Below, piece by piece: positions 39,927-49,272 of a DNA stretch of 64,000 nt. Each line of letters opens with the position of its first letter. Position 1 is the stretch's first letter. Under the pieces are notes generated by a model that was not told the origin of the DNA, ran no database searches, and worked only from the letters and a program-made list of their open reading frames with translations. This DNA is from 2-02-FULL-55-14 sp964534125 (GTDB lineage Bacteria; Bacteroidota; Ignavibacteria; UBA10030): NCBI GenBank assembly GCA_964534125.1, contig CAZHOJ010000005.1:124001-188000 (forward strand), in the 5' to 3' direction. The position numbers and the translations under genes were made by a program.

Positions 39927-41630
39927 ATGGACATTGAACGAAAGACCGTGCTCGTCCTTGGTGGCTGGGGCCTTGTCGGCACCGCCGTGTGCCGTCGGCT
40001 CGTCCTTGAACGGCCGAAACGCATCATCCTCACATCTCTGCTCGAAAGGGAGGCCAAAGAGGCGGCCGCCCAGCTCCGTAAGGAATTTCCCCGGGCTGGC
40101 CGGAACTTCTTCGTCCCCTGGTGGGGCAACATCTTCCTCCGACACAGTCTGAAAGACAAACCGCGTGAGGAACTCCTGTCACACCCGGAAAGCCGCCGCG
40201 TCCTGGTGGACGACCTCCTGGGAGAGTTCGACAAGGACCGCCTGCACCAGTCGACGATCCACCGTTTGATGAGCAGATACAAGCCCGATATCGTCGTCGA
40301 TTGCATCAATTCTGCCACCGCCATCGCGTATCAGGACATCTTTCAGGTCTCCCGGGCCGTCAGGCAGCAGATGTCGAAGGGCAAGATGGATGCAGACCTT
40401 TCGGAAGCCATCGAGCGCCTCCTTGCGACGCAGTACGTTCCTCAGCTCATCCGGCATGTCCAGACGATGTACCGATCGATGCACGACGCCGGGACACGCA
40501 TTTATGTGAAGATCGGGACATCCGGCACCGGCGGCATGGGCCTGAACATCCCGTACACTCACAGCGAGGAACGGCCTTCCAGCGTGCTCCTGTCGAAATC
40601 GGCCGTGGCGGGCGCCCACACGATGCTCTTGTTCCTTATGGGACGGACGCCTGATTCGCCCATCACAAAAGAGATAAAACCGACCGCGGCGATCGCATGG
40701 AAGCGGATCGGGTATGGCGAGATCAGAAAGCGGGGGAAGGCGGTACAGCTCGTCGACAATGACCCGTCACATGCGGTCACGATCGGCAGCACGCTCGACC
40801 TGGTCCCCTCCCGCACCTCATGGAAAGAGACCGGAGGGACGCTGCGCTCTGTCTTCATCGATACGGGTGAGAACGGCACATTCTCCCGCGCAGAATTCGA
40901 AGCGATATCGACTCCCGGCCAGATGGAATATGTCACTCCGGAAGAGATAGCGGATTCCGTCGTCTTCGAGATCAAGGGAGGGAACACCGGACACGACATC
41001 ATCAATGCCCTCGACAATGCCACGCTGAATCCCACCTACCGGGCGGGATTCCTGTTCGATGCAGCACTCCAGGAGCTCAAACGGCTGGAACAGGAGCATG
41101 GAACGAAGAGCATCGCATTCGAGATGCTGGGACCCCCGCGCCTTTCGAAGCTCCTGTACGAGGCATACCTCCTGTCACTGGCTTATGGTTCCATGACAGA
41201 GGTCATGAAGGCATCGCCTGCAGACATGACGGAGAAATGTACCTCCCTCATCGAGAATGGCCCGGACCTGAGGTCAGACATCATCTCGATCGGTATCCCC
41301 ATCCTCATGCCTGACGGGAAGCGGATCCTCCGCGGCCCCGTGATGAAGATTCCCCCCTTCCAGGGTGTGAAAACGGTCCCGGTTCGGAAGGGTTCGGTCG
41401 ATACCTGGGCCCACGATGGATGGGTCGACCTGCGGAAGAAGAACATGGAGGTGTGGAAGAAACGTTTCGACGTGATACAGGCGGAATCCGAGGCCATCCC
41501 GAAGAAGGATTCGTCGTCGCAGTTCCTGAGGCCACGGGCCTATTGGGACAATTTCAGGACGATCGATCCGGGGAAACTTGTTGGGTGGATATTCTCAGAG
41601 GAGGAACACGGGAAGCGGATGAAAGCCTGA
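39927..41630 (+). CDS. Large Rossmann-fold (short-chain dehydrogenase-like) protein
   Basis: A 567-residue cytoplasmic protein whose N-terminus is a classic NAD(P)-binding fold (KTVLVLGGWGLVGTAVCRRL, residues 6-25), followed by a DIVVDCINSATAIAYQD segment. The rest is much longer than ordinary SDR enzymes (250-350 residues) and carries no motif I can name. A GTSGTGGMGLNIPYTHSEE loop and a SKSAVAGAHTMLLFLMG helix lie near the expected SDR catalytic region, and a YxxxK triad is not obvious. The function is unknown. AAGGA lies 11 bases before the ATG. Confidence 0.75.
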   Translation: MDIERKTVLVLGGWGLVGTAVCRRLVLERPKRIILTSLLEREAKEAAAQLRKEFPRAGRNFFVPWWGNIFLRHSLKDKPREELLSHPESRRVLVDDLLGEFDKDRLHQSTIHRLMSRYKPDIVVDCINSATAIAYQDIFQVSRAVRQQMSKGKMDADLSEAIERLLATQYVPQLIRHVQTMYRSMHDAGTRIYVKIGTSGTGGMGLNIPYTHSEERPSSVLLSKSAVAGAHTMLLFLMGRTPDSPITKEIKPTAAIAWKRIGYGEIRKRGKAVQLVDNDPSHAVTIGSTLDLVPSRTSWKETGGTLRSVFIDTGENGTFSRAEFEAISTPGQMEYVTPEEIADSVVFEIKGGNTGHDIINALDNATLNPTYRAGFLFDAALQELKRLEQEHGTKSIAFEMLGPPRLSKLLYEAYLLSLAYGSMTEVMKASPADMTEKCTSLIENGPDLRSDIISIGIPILMPDGKRILRGPVMKIPPFQGVKTVPVRKGSVDTWAHDGWVDLRKKNMEVWKKRFDVIQAESEAIPKKDSSSQFLRPRAYWDNFRTIDPGKLVGWIFSEEEHGKRMKA

Positions 41631-41723
41631 CTGCGCCCTGCGCAGCAAAGCGCAAAGAGCAAAGCGATCGGATCACCTATCCCGGGATCGACACGCTTCG
41701 CGCTTTGCGCTTCGCTGTTCTAC
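41631..41723. repeat. GCAAAG-rich imperfect palindrome between convergent genes
   Basis: The left arm GCAGCAAAGCGCAAAGAGCA continues AAGCGATCGGATC. The right arm, read on the other strand, gives CAGCGAAGCGCAAAGCGCGA continuing AGCGTGTCGATC. The two form an imperfect inverted repeat of about 33 bases per arm around ACCTATCCCGG. Inside each arm a GCAAAG-like heptad is tandemly repeated. It may end transcription on both strands; no long T-run follows. Confidence 0.55.
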
Positions 41724-41725
41724 CG

Positions 41726-42952
41726 TCACTCGTACCGCAGCGCGTCTATCGGATCAAGGTTCGACGCCTTCCAGGCCGGATAGACGCCGAACACAACCCC
41801 GATCACGGTGCACAACACAACCGCAAAGAAAGCCCAATCGAACGGCATGATCGCCGGGATCTCGAGCAGAATGGCTACCAGGTTGCCCGCCAGGACGCCG
41901 AGGACGATGCCGACGAAGCCTCCCATCTGAGAGAGAACGATCGCCTCGACGAGGAACTGTATGAGGATACTGTTCTTTCGAGCGCCGATCGCTTTCCTGA
42001 TGCCTATCTCCTTGATCCGTTCGGTGACAGACACCAGCATGATGTTCATGATCCCAACGCCTGCTGCCAGGAGCGCGATGAACGAGATGAATCCTACCCC
42101 CATCTTCACATACTTCGTGAAGTCGTTGAACTGGGCGATCATCGAATCGTTCGAGAAGATGGAGAAGTCGTCCTCATCGCCGGGACCGACCTTCCGCGCC
42201 GTCCGCAGATAGAAACGGGCCTCCTCCATTGCATCGTCATAGACCTCCGGCGACGACGCTTTGATCATGATGTTCACGGACCGGTGATAGCCGAACGTGT
42301 TCAGGAAGGTCGTGAGCGGCAGAACAGCAAACCAGTCGCTGCCCCCCCCGAGAGAAGCACCCTTCGGTTCGAATGTCCCGATGACGGTGAAACGATACCC
42401 ATCGATCTTCACCTGCTGGCCCACCGGGTCCGACATCGGAAAGATCTTGTTCACGACATCGCTGCCGATCACGACGACCCGTGAAACAGACTGGAGATCG
42501 TTGCTGTTGATGGCCCGCCCGGTCCGGATGGTCCAATTGTTGGTTTCCTGGCCGTCCGGATTTTCCCCGAACAGTGTGACCTGAGGGTCCGTCTTCTCCC
42601 CGCTGACCGCCTGCACGACCCGCCCCCCCCGGAACACCTCGATCCCTACCAGTTCGGCTCTCGTCATGCGCTCACGGACATATTCCGCATGTTCGATCGT
42701 AATATCCTTCCGGTTCCTCGCCTTCAGCCATTCCTGCCTGCTTGCCATGACCGGGAACTTCTGGATCTGGAATGTATTGGCTCCGAGCTGGCTAAATCCG
42801 CTCTCGATGCTGTTCTGCAGCACATCGACGGCGGTCATAACACCAATGATCGAGAATACGCCGATGACGATCCCCAGCAGGGTGAGGATCGAACGCAGCT
42901 TGTTCGCCCGGACGGCGTTCAGAGCGATGGATATGATCTCGAATACATCCAT
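41726..42952 (-). CDS. MacB/FtsX-type ABC transporter permease (second)
   Basis: A 408-residue permease. The N-terminal span (LRSILTLLGIVIGVFSIIGV) is followed by a periplasmic MacB_PCD domain of about 220 residues and three C-terminal FtsX-type spans, with the coupling-helix region VTERIKEIGIRKAIGARKNS. It ends YPAWKASNLDPIDALRYE, the family's typical C-terminus. It lies 9 bases after a similar permease of 413 residues, which suggests a heterodimeric pair. Confidence 0.92.
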   Translation of the reverse strand: MDVFEIISIALNAVRANKLRSILTLLGIVIGVFSIIGVMTAVDVLQNSIESGFSQLGANTFQIQKFPVMASRQEWLKARNRKDITIEHAEYVRERMTRAELVGIEVFRGGRVVQAVSGEKTDPQVTLFGENPDGQETNNWTIRTGRAINSNDLQSVSRVVVIGSDVVNKIFPMSDPVGQQVKIDGYRFTVIGTFEPKGASLGGGSDWFAVLPLTTFLNTFGYHRSVNIMIKASSPEVYDDAMEEARFYLRTARKVGPGDEDDFSIFSNDSMIAQFNDFTKYVKMGVGFISFIALLAAGVGIMNIMLVSVTERIKEIGIRKAIGARKNSILIQFLVEAIVLSQMGGFVGIVLGVLAGNLVAILLEIPAIMPFDWAFFAVVLCTVIGVVFGVYPAWKASNLDPIDALRYE

Positions 42953-42961
42953 GAGGTCAGG

Positions 42962-44203
42962 TCATTCATAGCGCAGCGCGTCGACAGGGTCGAGGCGTGA
43001 TGCGCGATAGGCGGGCAGGAACCCGGATATGATACCGACGAGCACGGAGACGAACAATGCGATGCCGACGATGTTCAACGGCATCGCTGTCGGCAGGATC
43101 TGGTCGATAATGAGGCTCAGCGGGAAGGCAACGAGGACCCCGAGCAGACCCCCGATAAGGCTGAGCGCTGCGGCCTCGATCAGGAACTGCGTGAGGATGG
43201 TCCGCTGCGGCGCACCGATGGCCTTTCGGATACCGATCTCCTTCGTGCGCTCCGTGACCGAGACGAACATGATGTTCATGATCCCGATACCACCAACGAA
43301 GAGGGAAAGGCCGGTAATGAACAGACCGAATCCGGCGACGACAGCGCCGATACTGTTGAAGGTCTGGACCAGGATCTCCTGCTGATTGATGGCAAAGTCG
43401 TCAGGATCCTTGGGCGACAGGCCACGGATCTTCCGCATGATCCCCCGGACTTCTTCCTTGGCCTCCTCCACGATCTCGAGGGAGGACGCTTTCACCCACA
43501 CCTCGATGCCTCTGTGGCGCGACATGAACTCCTTGAAGAACCGGTTGATAGGCAAATAGACCCTGTTGTCCATACTCTGCAGGCCGAGGAAGCTGCCCTG
43601 CTTCTCCAGTACGCCGATGACGCGATACGGATACCCTCCCACCTTCACGGTCCGGCCCATCGGCGTGACATTCGGGAACAGGCCTTCTGCGATCTCTGAG
43701 CCGAGCACACACACGGGACGGCCACCGGAGACCTCCAGCGCAGTCAACCACCGTCCGAGCGCCACATTCACGTTCGCCGTCGTGGTGAACTCATCATCCG
43801 TCCCCACGATGATAGCATTCTCGACGATCTTCCGCTGATATTTCACGTTCCGCGCGGTGCCGACGATCGGAGAGACGGCCATAGCAAGGTCGGCCTGCCG
43901 CTCGAGCGAACGGGACTGCTGGATGTTGATGTCCCTCCTGTTCCTCATCTCCCACCAGTTGTGGCCGCCGCCCCACGGGAACTTCTGCACATACAGAACG
44001 TCCGCCCCGATGGCGGAGATACTGGTGTTGAATGCTCTGTTCAGGCCTTCGATGGCGGTCCCCATCAGCGTCACGGACAGGATTCCGATGAAGATGCCAA
44101 CGGCGGTCAGGACCGAGCGCATCTTGTTCGCCCGGATGGCGCCGAAGGCAATGACGAGGCCTTCCTTCAATTCATCGAGATAGAATCCGATGACGCGGAT
44201 CAT
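42962..44203 (-). CDS. MacB/FtsX-type ABC transporter permease (first)
   Basis: A 413-residue permease with the same architecture as its neighbour: an N-terminal span (MRSVLTAVGIFIGILSVTLM), a MacB_PCD periplasmic domain, three C-terminal spans, VTERTKEIGIRKAIGAPQRT and a YRASRLDPVDALRYE terminus. The start overlaps the ATPase stop (4 bases). Together with the adaptor and the outer-membrane channel it forms a tripartite exporter of unknown substrate. Confidence 0.92.
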   Translation of the reverse strand: MIRVIGFYLDELKEGLVIAFGAIRANKMRSVLTAVGIFIGILSVTLMGTAIEGLNRAFNTSISAIGADVLYVQKFPWGGGHNWWEMRNRRDINIQQSRSLERQADLAMAVSPIVGTARNVKYQRKIVENAIIVGTDDEFTTTANVNVALGRWLTALEVSGGRPVCVLGSEIAEGLFPNVTPMGRTVKVGGYPYRVIGVLEKQGSFLGLQSMDNRVYLPINRFFKEFMSRHRGIEVWVKASSLEIVEEAKEEVRGIMRKIRGLSPKDPDDFAINQQEILVQTFNSIGAVVAGFGLFITGLSLFVGGIGIMNIMFVSVTERTKEIGIRKAIGAPQRTILTQFLIEAAALSLIGGLLGVLVAFPLSLIIDQILPTAMPLNIVGIALFVSVLVGIISGFLPAYRASRLDPVDALRYE

Positions 44204-44925
44204 GCCGATGCCCTGTTCGTTCCGTTCACAACGATTCGGTCCTCGACAGGTTTGTCGCTCTCAACGTGACCGTCGAGGATCCGGACGTACCGGTGAGCGT
44301 GCCGCGCGATGTCCTCTTCGTGCGTCACAAGAATGATCGTGTTCCCCTCCGTATGGAGATCATCGAACAGGCCCATGATCTCAGCACCCGTCTTCGAGTC
44401 AAGGTTCCCCGTTGGCTCGTCAGCCAGGAGGATCGACGGCTTTGTCACCAGGGCACGCGCGATGGCGACACGCTGCCGCTGTCCGCCGGAGAGCTCGTTC
44501 GGCTTGTGGTGGCTCCTGTCCGTCAGTCCTACACGCTCGATGGCCTCCATCGCCATGCGTTTCCGCTCCGTGCTGCTGATGCCGCCATAGATAAGGGGCA
44601 GTTCTACGTTGTGAAGGACGTCGGACCTGGCAAGCAGATTGAACGTCTGGAACACGAACCCGATCTCCTTGTTCCTGATGCGCGCGAGCTGGTTGTCGTT
44701 CATCTCGCTCACGTTCGTACCGTTCAGTTCGTAGAGCCCGGCGGTCGGCGTATCCAGGCACCCGATGATGTTCATCAGGGTCGATTTCCCGGATCCCGAG
44801 GGTCCCATGATGGACACATATTCGTTCTTTTTGATCTCCAGAGTGATCCCCCGCAGAGCGTGCACCTCTTCGAGGCCCATCTGGTAGACCTTGGTGATGT
44901 TCTGGAACCGAATGAGGGTCGACAT
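44200..44925 (-). CDS. MacB/LolD-type ABC transporter ATPase
   Basis: A 241-residue ATPase from ATG 44925. Walker A is GPSGSGKSTLMN near residue 40, the signature LSGGQRQRVAIARAL near residue 142 and Walker B LLADEPTGNLD near residue 163. GFVFQTFNLL is the Q-loop. The ATG has GGAAGG 10 bases upstream; a GTG seven codons earlier, overlapping the adaptor stop, is possible but has no such site. It powers the two permeases that follow. Confidence 0.94.
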   Translation of the reverse strand: MSTLIRFQNITKVYQMGLEEVHALRGITLEIKKNEYVSIMGPSGSGKSTLMNIIGCLDTPTAGLYELNGTNVSEMNDNQLARIRNKEIGFVFQTFNLLARSDVLHNVELPLIYGGISSTERKRMAMEAIERVGLTDRSHHKPNELSGGQRQRVAIARALVTKPSILLADEPTGNLDSKTGAEIMGLFDDLHTEGNTIILVTHEEDIARHAHRYVRILDGHVESDKPVEDRIVVNGTNRASA

Positions 44926-44945
44926 AGACCTTCTACCTTCCTTCA

Positions 44946-46226
44946 CTATGATGGTGTGGACACGCTTGCCCCGGTCGTCCGGCGCCGTTTATTGTCCACC
45001 TTGACCTTTGTGCCGTCCTGCAGCTCTCGATTGATGGCACGGAACGGACCCGAAACGACCTCCACTCCCCCCAATCCCTCGCCCGACACCTCTACATACT
45101 CGTCGTCGCTGATACCCCGTTTCACCTTGACAGTCTTCACTTTCCCTTCATCGACGACAAAGACCACCTCTTCCACTTCGTCATCGCTCCGACGCGCACT
45201 GGACGATTCCACGAACTGCGCCTCTCCCTCTCCGACCTCTTCATGTTGCTCTGCCTCCTCTACCTTCTTCCCGCGCACGGTGACGGACTGGATGGGCACA
45301 GCAAGCACTCCCGTCCGTGTTTCCGTCTCGATGTCAGCCGTCATCGACATACCCGGACGCAGCAGGGTTCCCTCCGGGGTCTTGACGAGGATGCGTACTT
45401 CGAATTCCGTAACCTGGTCCTGGGACCCGAGGCCGGTCGTCTTCGCGGTGTTCGCGATCTGGCTCACGAGCCCGATGAACTCCCTGTCGGGGAAGGCATC
45501 GATCTCGATGCGGGCCGTGTCGTTGAGCGAGACCATCACGATATCGTTCTCACCGACATCCACCCGTGCCTCCATTCGTGAAAGGTCTGCGACGGTCATG
45601 ATATCCGTCCCCAGCGTGAACGTGCTGCCGCTCACCCGCTGCCCGAGTTCCATATTAAGCTGACTGACCACTCCTGCCATCGGGGAATAGATGGTCGTCT
45701 TATCGAGCGTCTCGCGCGACTCCCGGACGGAAGCCTGCGATTGCTCGAATGACGCTTTCGCGCTCTCGTACGAGGCCTTGGCGATGTCCATCTCCGCCTG
45801 TGAGACCAGGTCCTTCGAGAAGAGCTCGGACACCCTCTTGAACTCGGCCTCGGACTTGCTGAGGTTCGCCTGGTTGATACGGAGGGATGCAAGGGCACGC
45901 TCGTGCTGAGCCTGATATGCATCGGGCTTGATCTTGACGAGCAGGTCACCCCGCCTGACCCTGTCACCCTCCCGAACAGGCAGGTCCACGATCTCGCCGC
46001 TCACCTCTGCGTTGATCTTCACCTGGGTCTCAGGCTGGATCTTCCCCGTGGCCGACACGATCTGCGTGATCGTCCGCTCTGCAATAGGCTCTGTCTGTAT
46101 GGTCACGATCGTCTCCTTGTTGCTTCCCATAATAATGAGAAGGACCGCGGCGACGATGACCACGCCGATCACCGAGAAGACAATGATCTTTTTCTTTGAC
46201 TTACTTTTTCCGTTTCCGTTTGCCAT
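44946..46226 (-). CDS. HlyD/MacA-type periplasmic adaptor
   Basis: A 426-residue membrane-fusion protein. An N-terminal anchor (KIIVFSVIGVVIVAAVLLII) is followed by a lipoyl/beta-barrel part (SATGKIQPETQVKINAEVSG) and a long alpha-helical hairpin, about residues 95-175 (ASLRINQANLSKSEAEFKRV). Near residues 315-350 there is an unusually acidic stretch (KKVEEAEQHEEVGEGEAQFV). It bridges the ATPase/permease complex to the TolC-like channel encoded just before it. Confidence 0.92.
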   Translation of the reverse strand: MANGNGKSKSKKKIIVFSVIGVVIVAAVLLIIMGSNKETIVTIQTEPIAERTITQIVSATGKIQPETQVKINAEVSGEIVDLPVREGDRVRRGDLLVKIKPDAYQAQHERALASLRINQANLSKSEAEFKRVSELFSKDLVSQAEMDIAKASYESAKASFEQSQASVRESRETLDKTTIYSPMAGVVSQLNMELGQRVSGSTFTLGTDIMTVADLSRMEARVDVGENDIVMVSLNDTARIEIDAFPDREFIGLVSQIANTAKTTGLGSQDQVTEFEVRILVKTPEGTLLRPGMSMTADIETETRTGVLAVPIQSVTVRGKKVEEAEQHEEVGEGEAQFVESSSARRSDDEVEEVVFVVDEGKVKTVKVKRGISDDEYVEVSGEGLGGVEVVSGPFRAINRELQDGTKVKVDNKRRRTTGASVSTPS

Positions 46227-46249
46227 TCGAGTCTCCCTGAGGTGCCGGG

Positions 46250-47668
46250 CTATTGAGCAATCGATCCAGTCGCGAGATCCAATTGGCTCTTTGCGTTCAA
46301 ATACTGATAGACTGCGTTGATCTTCGACGTCATTGCCGAATTATAGTTGTTCTGTGCGAGCAGAAGTTCGAGCAGTGTTCCCGAACCGACATTATACTTT
46401 TCCTGATTGACCCTCAGGTTCTGTTCCTGGAACTTGAGGCTTTTCATAGCCGCCTCGTATGTCTTCTGCGCCGCCTGAAGCTGAAGTGCTGCCTGACGCA
46501 CTTCGACCTGAATGGTGCGTTCTTTCTCCTGGACGAGAAGCTCGGCATTCCGCTCTCCGACCTTCGCACGCTCAACGGACTCGCTCGTCCGGAAGCCAGA
46601 GAAGAGCGGGAAGGACAGGCTCAATCCCCAGTTCAGGCTCTTGCTGTCGGTGAAGTTGGAGAACTCGCTCGAGTATGCCGTTGACGGAGTGAATCCGACG
46701 ATACCCGCCGTAACATTCCCGAGGTTATCGGTCACGAATCCGTATCTGGGCTGTCCACCGGCGTTCTCGAGAATCGTCCGGCCGTTCATCGAATAGCTCA
46801 GTCGTGCTGTGAGGCTGGGATAGTACCCGCTCCTTGCCGCGGTCACTCCGGATTCTGCTGCCCGCAGTGTCAGTTTCGAACTCTCGTAGTCCGGACGCTG
46901 GCTGAAGGCGTTCGACACAAGGCCGGAGAAGTCGGCCAGCCGGGCTTCCTGCGCTCGGAACTCAGAAGAGTCGATCTCGAGCGGGATCGTCACGTCGCGG
47001 ATCTCCGGATCGGATTGCACATCCAGCGCAAGGTAGGCGACCAGATTCGATTTGGCAACATCGTAATTGTTCTGCGCTATGACGAAACTGACCTCGTCCT
47101 GACCCACCTGTGCCTGCTGTTGATACACATTGACGAGCGATGCAGAACCGAGGCGGGCCGTCTCCTGTACTCTCTCCAGCTGACGCGAGGAATACTCCAT
47201 CGTCTGCTGCGCAACCTCGAGCAGCCGTCGCGTACGGAGAACTTCATAATAGAAGCGCATCGTCTGGGCCACGACCGATTGCCGCGTGCGTGTCAGCGTT
47301 TGCTCCGTGCCGGAGACCGTCGAGTTCGCAATGCTGAGCTGAGATGTGTTCGCGAACCCGTCGAAGATCGTCATGTTCGCAGAGAGGGAGGTGTTGAAGC
47401 TCCGGACGTCGTTGTCGCCGAGCGCCACACCGTTGAAGTACTGCTGACCGCCCGACCATCCGGCGCTCGCCGAGACGGTCGGCATGAAATTGCCATACGC
47501 GGACAACACTCCGGCCTGGTCCCGCTCCACGTTGTTCTGAGCCTGTCGGACCAGATAGTTGCGCTCCAGCGCAAACTCGACAGCGCGGGAAAGCGTGATC
47601 GGTCCCTGAACATCCTGTCCGTAGGCGGCTCCCGCCAGAACAAGGGCGAGAAGTAAGGTAGGTCTCAT
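46250..47668 (-). CDS. TolC-family outer-membrane efflux protein
   Basis: A 472-residue protein from ATG 47668, with a signal peptide (MRPTLLLALVLAGAAYG) and two outer-membrane-efflux repeats (LSRAVEFALERNYLVRQAQN; ALQLQAAQKTYEAAMKSLKF) typical of TolC barrels with long coiled-coil helices. GGAG lies about 10 bases upstream. First gene of the TolC-adaptor-ATPase-permease-permease operon; the adaptor starts 23 bases after it. Confidence 0.92.
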   Translation of the reverse strand: MRPTLLLALVLAGAAYGQDVQGPITLSRAVEFALERNYLVRQAQNNVERDQAGVLSAYGNFMPTVSASAGWSGGQQYFNGVALGDNDVRSFNTSLSANMTIFDGFANTSQLSIANSTVSGTEQTLTRTRQSVVAQTMRFYYEVLRTRRLLEVAQQTMEYSSRQLERVQETARLGSASLVNVYQQQAQVGQDEVSFVIAQNNYDVAKSNLVAYLALDVQSDPEIRDVTIPLEIDSSEFRAQEARLADFSGLVSNAFSQRPDYESSKLTLRAAESGVTAARSGYYPSLTARLSYSMNGRTILENAGGQPRYGFVTDNLGNVTAGIVGFTPSTAYSSEFSNFTDSKSLNWGLSLSFPLFSGFRTSESVERAKVGERNAELLVQEKERTIQVEVRQAALQLQAAQKTYEAAMKSLKFQEQNLRVNQEKYNVGSGTLLELLLAQNNYNSAMTSKINAVYQYLNAKSQLDLATGSIAQ

Positions 47669-47699
47669 ACATATCTCCATTTTAGCGCGCATTCGTTGG

Positions 47700-47726
47700 C
47701 TCTCAGGAGCAAAAAAGCTCTCCTGT
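47700..47726 (-). other. Hairpin in the leader of the export operon
   Basis: On the minus strand CAGGAG pairs with CTCCTG around a T-rich loop (AGCTTTTTTG) about 35 bases before the TolC-type ATG. It has the stem of a small attenuator, but the T-run is in the loop and not after the stem. The role is unknown. Confidence 0.35.
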
Positions 47727-47755
47727 ATAACGTTTTTCGGGGTGGGAAGTTTCAG

Positions 47756-47778
47756 AAAGGCCAGTAAAAATAGGCCTT
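47756..47778 (-). terminator. Probable terminator of the CCA-adding enzyme operon
   Basis: Minus strand: AAGGCC-TATTTTTACT-GGCCTT (6-bp stem, 10-base loop) followed by TCTG. It lies about 10 bases after the stop at 47788 and before the export operon. The stem is weak and the tail is short. Confidence 0.45.
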
Positions 47779-47787
47779 GTCAGGGCC

Positions 47788-49266
47788 TCAGTGCTGCGGG
47801 GGAAGCTCTTTTCCACGGAAGAGGATATCCCGCGGGATCTTCGGAGCCCTGCCTGTCCTTGCATATTCCGCGAGGATGCCGTCCTTGACCTTCAAAAGGA
47901 AGGCACGCGCTTCGTCGTGGTCGTTCCTGATCTCACCCTCGAGAATAGCCTCCGTGATGGCATCTTTCAGGGCCCCGATGACCGGACTGGGCCCGATGCC
48001 GCAGGCCTCCATGATCTCCTCACCCCTGAGAGGAGGCTGCCAGGACCGTATCCTGTCCTTGCTCTCCACCTCCTTCATTTTCTCGAGCACGAGGTCGTAG
48101 TTCCGGCGTATCCTTTTCACCTTCTGAAGGTTCTTCGACGTAATGTCCGCCCTGCAGAGGACCATGAGGTCGTCGATCTCATCCCCCGCATCGAACATGA
48201 GCCGACGGACGGCAGAGTCGGTGACCTCGCTATCGACGAGCGCCATGGGACGAAGGTGGAGACGCACGAGCTTCTCGACATACGGCACCCTGGCAAGCGG
48301 CAGCTTCATCCGTCGGAACAACGGGTTCACCATTCGTGCTCCGATCTCCTCATGGCCGTGGAAGGTCCATCCGATATCCTCCTTGAACGCCTTCGTCCGG
48401 GGCTTTGCCACATCATGGAGAAGTGCTGCGATCCGCAACCATACATTGTCTGACGCCTCACACACATTGTCCAGCACCTGGAGCGTATGCCGCAGGACAT
48501 CCTTATGGTGATATTCTTTTCGCTGTTCAACCCCGGCCATACGCGACAGTTCCGGAAGGACGATGTCCGACAGTCCGGTCTCATACATGAGCAGCAATCC
48601 CTCCGACGGACGGGGAGCGGCCATGAGCTTCAGGAACTCGTCAGCGATGCGCTCTCCCGATACAATGGATATGCGTTCACGCATCTCCTTGATCGCCTCC
48701 AGCACTTCCTCGACAGGAGTGAATCCGAGCTGAGCTGCGAAGCGTACGGCACGCATCATACGCAGCGGATCATCGTTGAAGGTGGTCGCCGGCTCCCGTG
48801 GCGTGCGCAGGACCTTCCGGGCAAGGTCCCTCTGTCCGTCGAAAGGATCGACAAGACGCCCCCGTCCCGCTTCGTTGAGAGCGACCGCCATCGCATTCGC
48901 TGTGAAATCCCGCCGCAAGAGATCCTCCGCGAGCGTCGCTGCTTCGACCGCCGGCTTCCTCGAGTCTTCCGCATAACTCTCTCTCCGTGCGCCGACGAAC
49001 TCGAGTTTCCGGTCGCCAAGATCGACCATTGCAGTCCCATACTTCTCGTACACGACAGGCTGCGGCCAGCTGAGCGACGAAGCCACGCGGCGCGCGAATG
49101 CTACGCCATCCCCGACGACGACGACATCGATGTCCTTGCATCCGCGGTCCAGGAGCAGGTCCCGGACGTAGCCGCCGACCGCATAAGCCTCGATGCCCAG
49201 GCGGTCTGCCTGTCCACCGATCGCGATCAGCGCTTCTTCGTCAATATGGATCGTCTTTCCGGCCAT
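47788..49266 (-). CDS. CCA-adding tRNA nucleotidyltransferase with HD domain
   Basis: Adds or repairs the 3' CCA of tRNA. It has 492 residues. The polymerase-beta-like head has YAVGGYVRDLLLDRGCKDID (the DxD metal pair) and LLRRDFTANAMA. The neck has the DPLRMMRAVRFAAQLGF motif. A central HD domain (LRIAALLHDVAKPR; HGHEEIGARM) is typical of bacterial CCA enzymes with a phosphodiesterase-like module. None of the five tRNA genes in the window encodes CCA, so this enzyme should be essential. It ends the operon that starts with the HAD gene, 6 bases after the oxidoreductase. Confidence 0.93.
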   Translation of the reverse strand: MAGKTIHIDEEALIAIGGQADRLGIEAYAVGGYVRDLLLDRGCKDIDVVVVGDGVAFARRVASSLSWPQPVVYEKYGTAMVDLGDRKLEFVGARRESYAEDSRKPAVEAATLAEDLLRRDFTANAMAVALNEAGRGRLVDPFDGQRDLARKVLRTPREPATTFNDDPLRMMRAVRFAAQLGFTPVEEVLEAIKEMRERISIVSGERIADEFLKLMAAPRPSEGLLLMYETGLSDIVLPELSRMAGVEQRKEYHHKDVLRHTLQVLDNVCEASDNVWLRIAALLHDVAKPRTKAFKEDIGWTFHGHEEIGARMVNPLFRRMKLPLARVPYVEKLVRLHLRPMALVDSEVTDSAVRRLMFDAGDEIDDLMVLCRADITSKNLQKVKRIRRNYDLVLEKMKEVESKDRIRSWQPPLRGEEIMEACGIGPSPVIGALKDAITEAILEGEIRNDHDEARAFLLKVKDGILAEYARTGRAPKIPRDILFRGKELPPQH

Positions 49267-49272
49267 CCGATA

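Noticed and set aside
47700..47726. Terminator for the export operon leader
   Set aside because: The T-run is in the hairpin loop and not after the stem, so intrinsic termination is unlikely.
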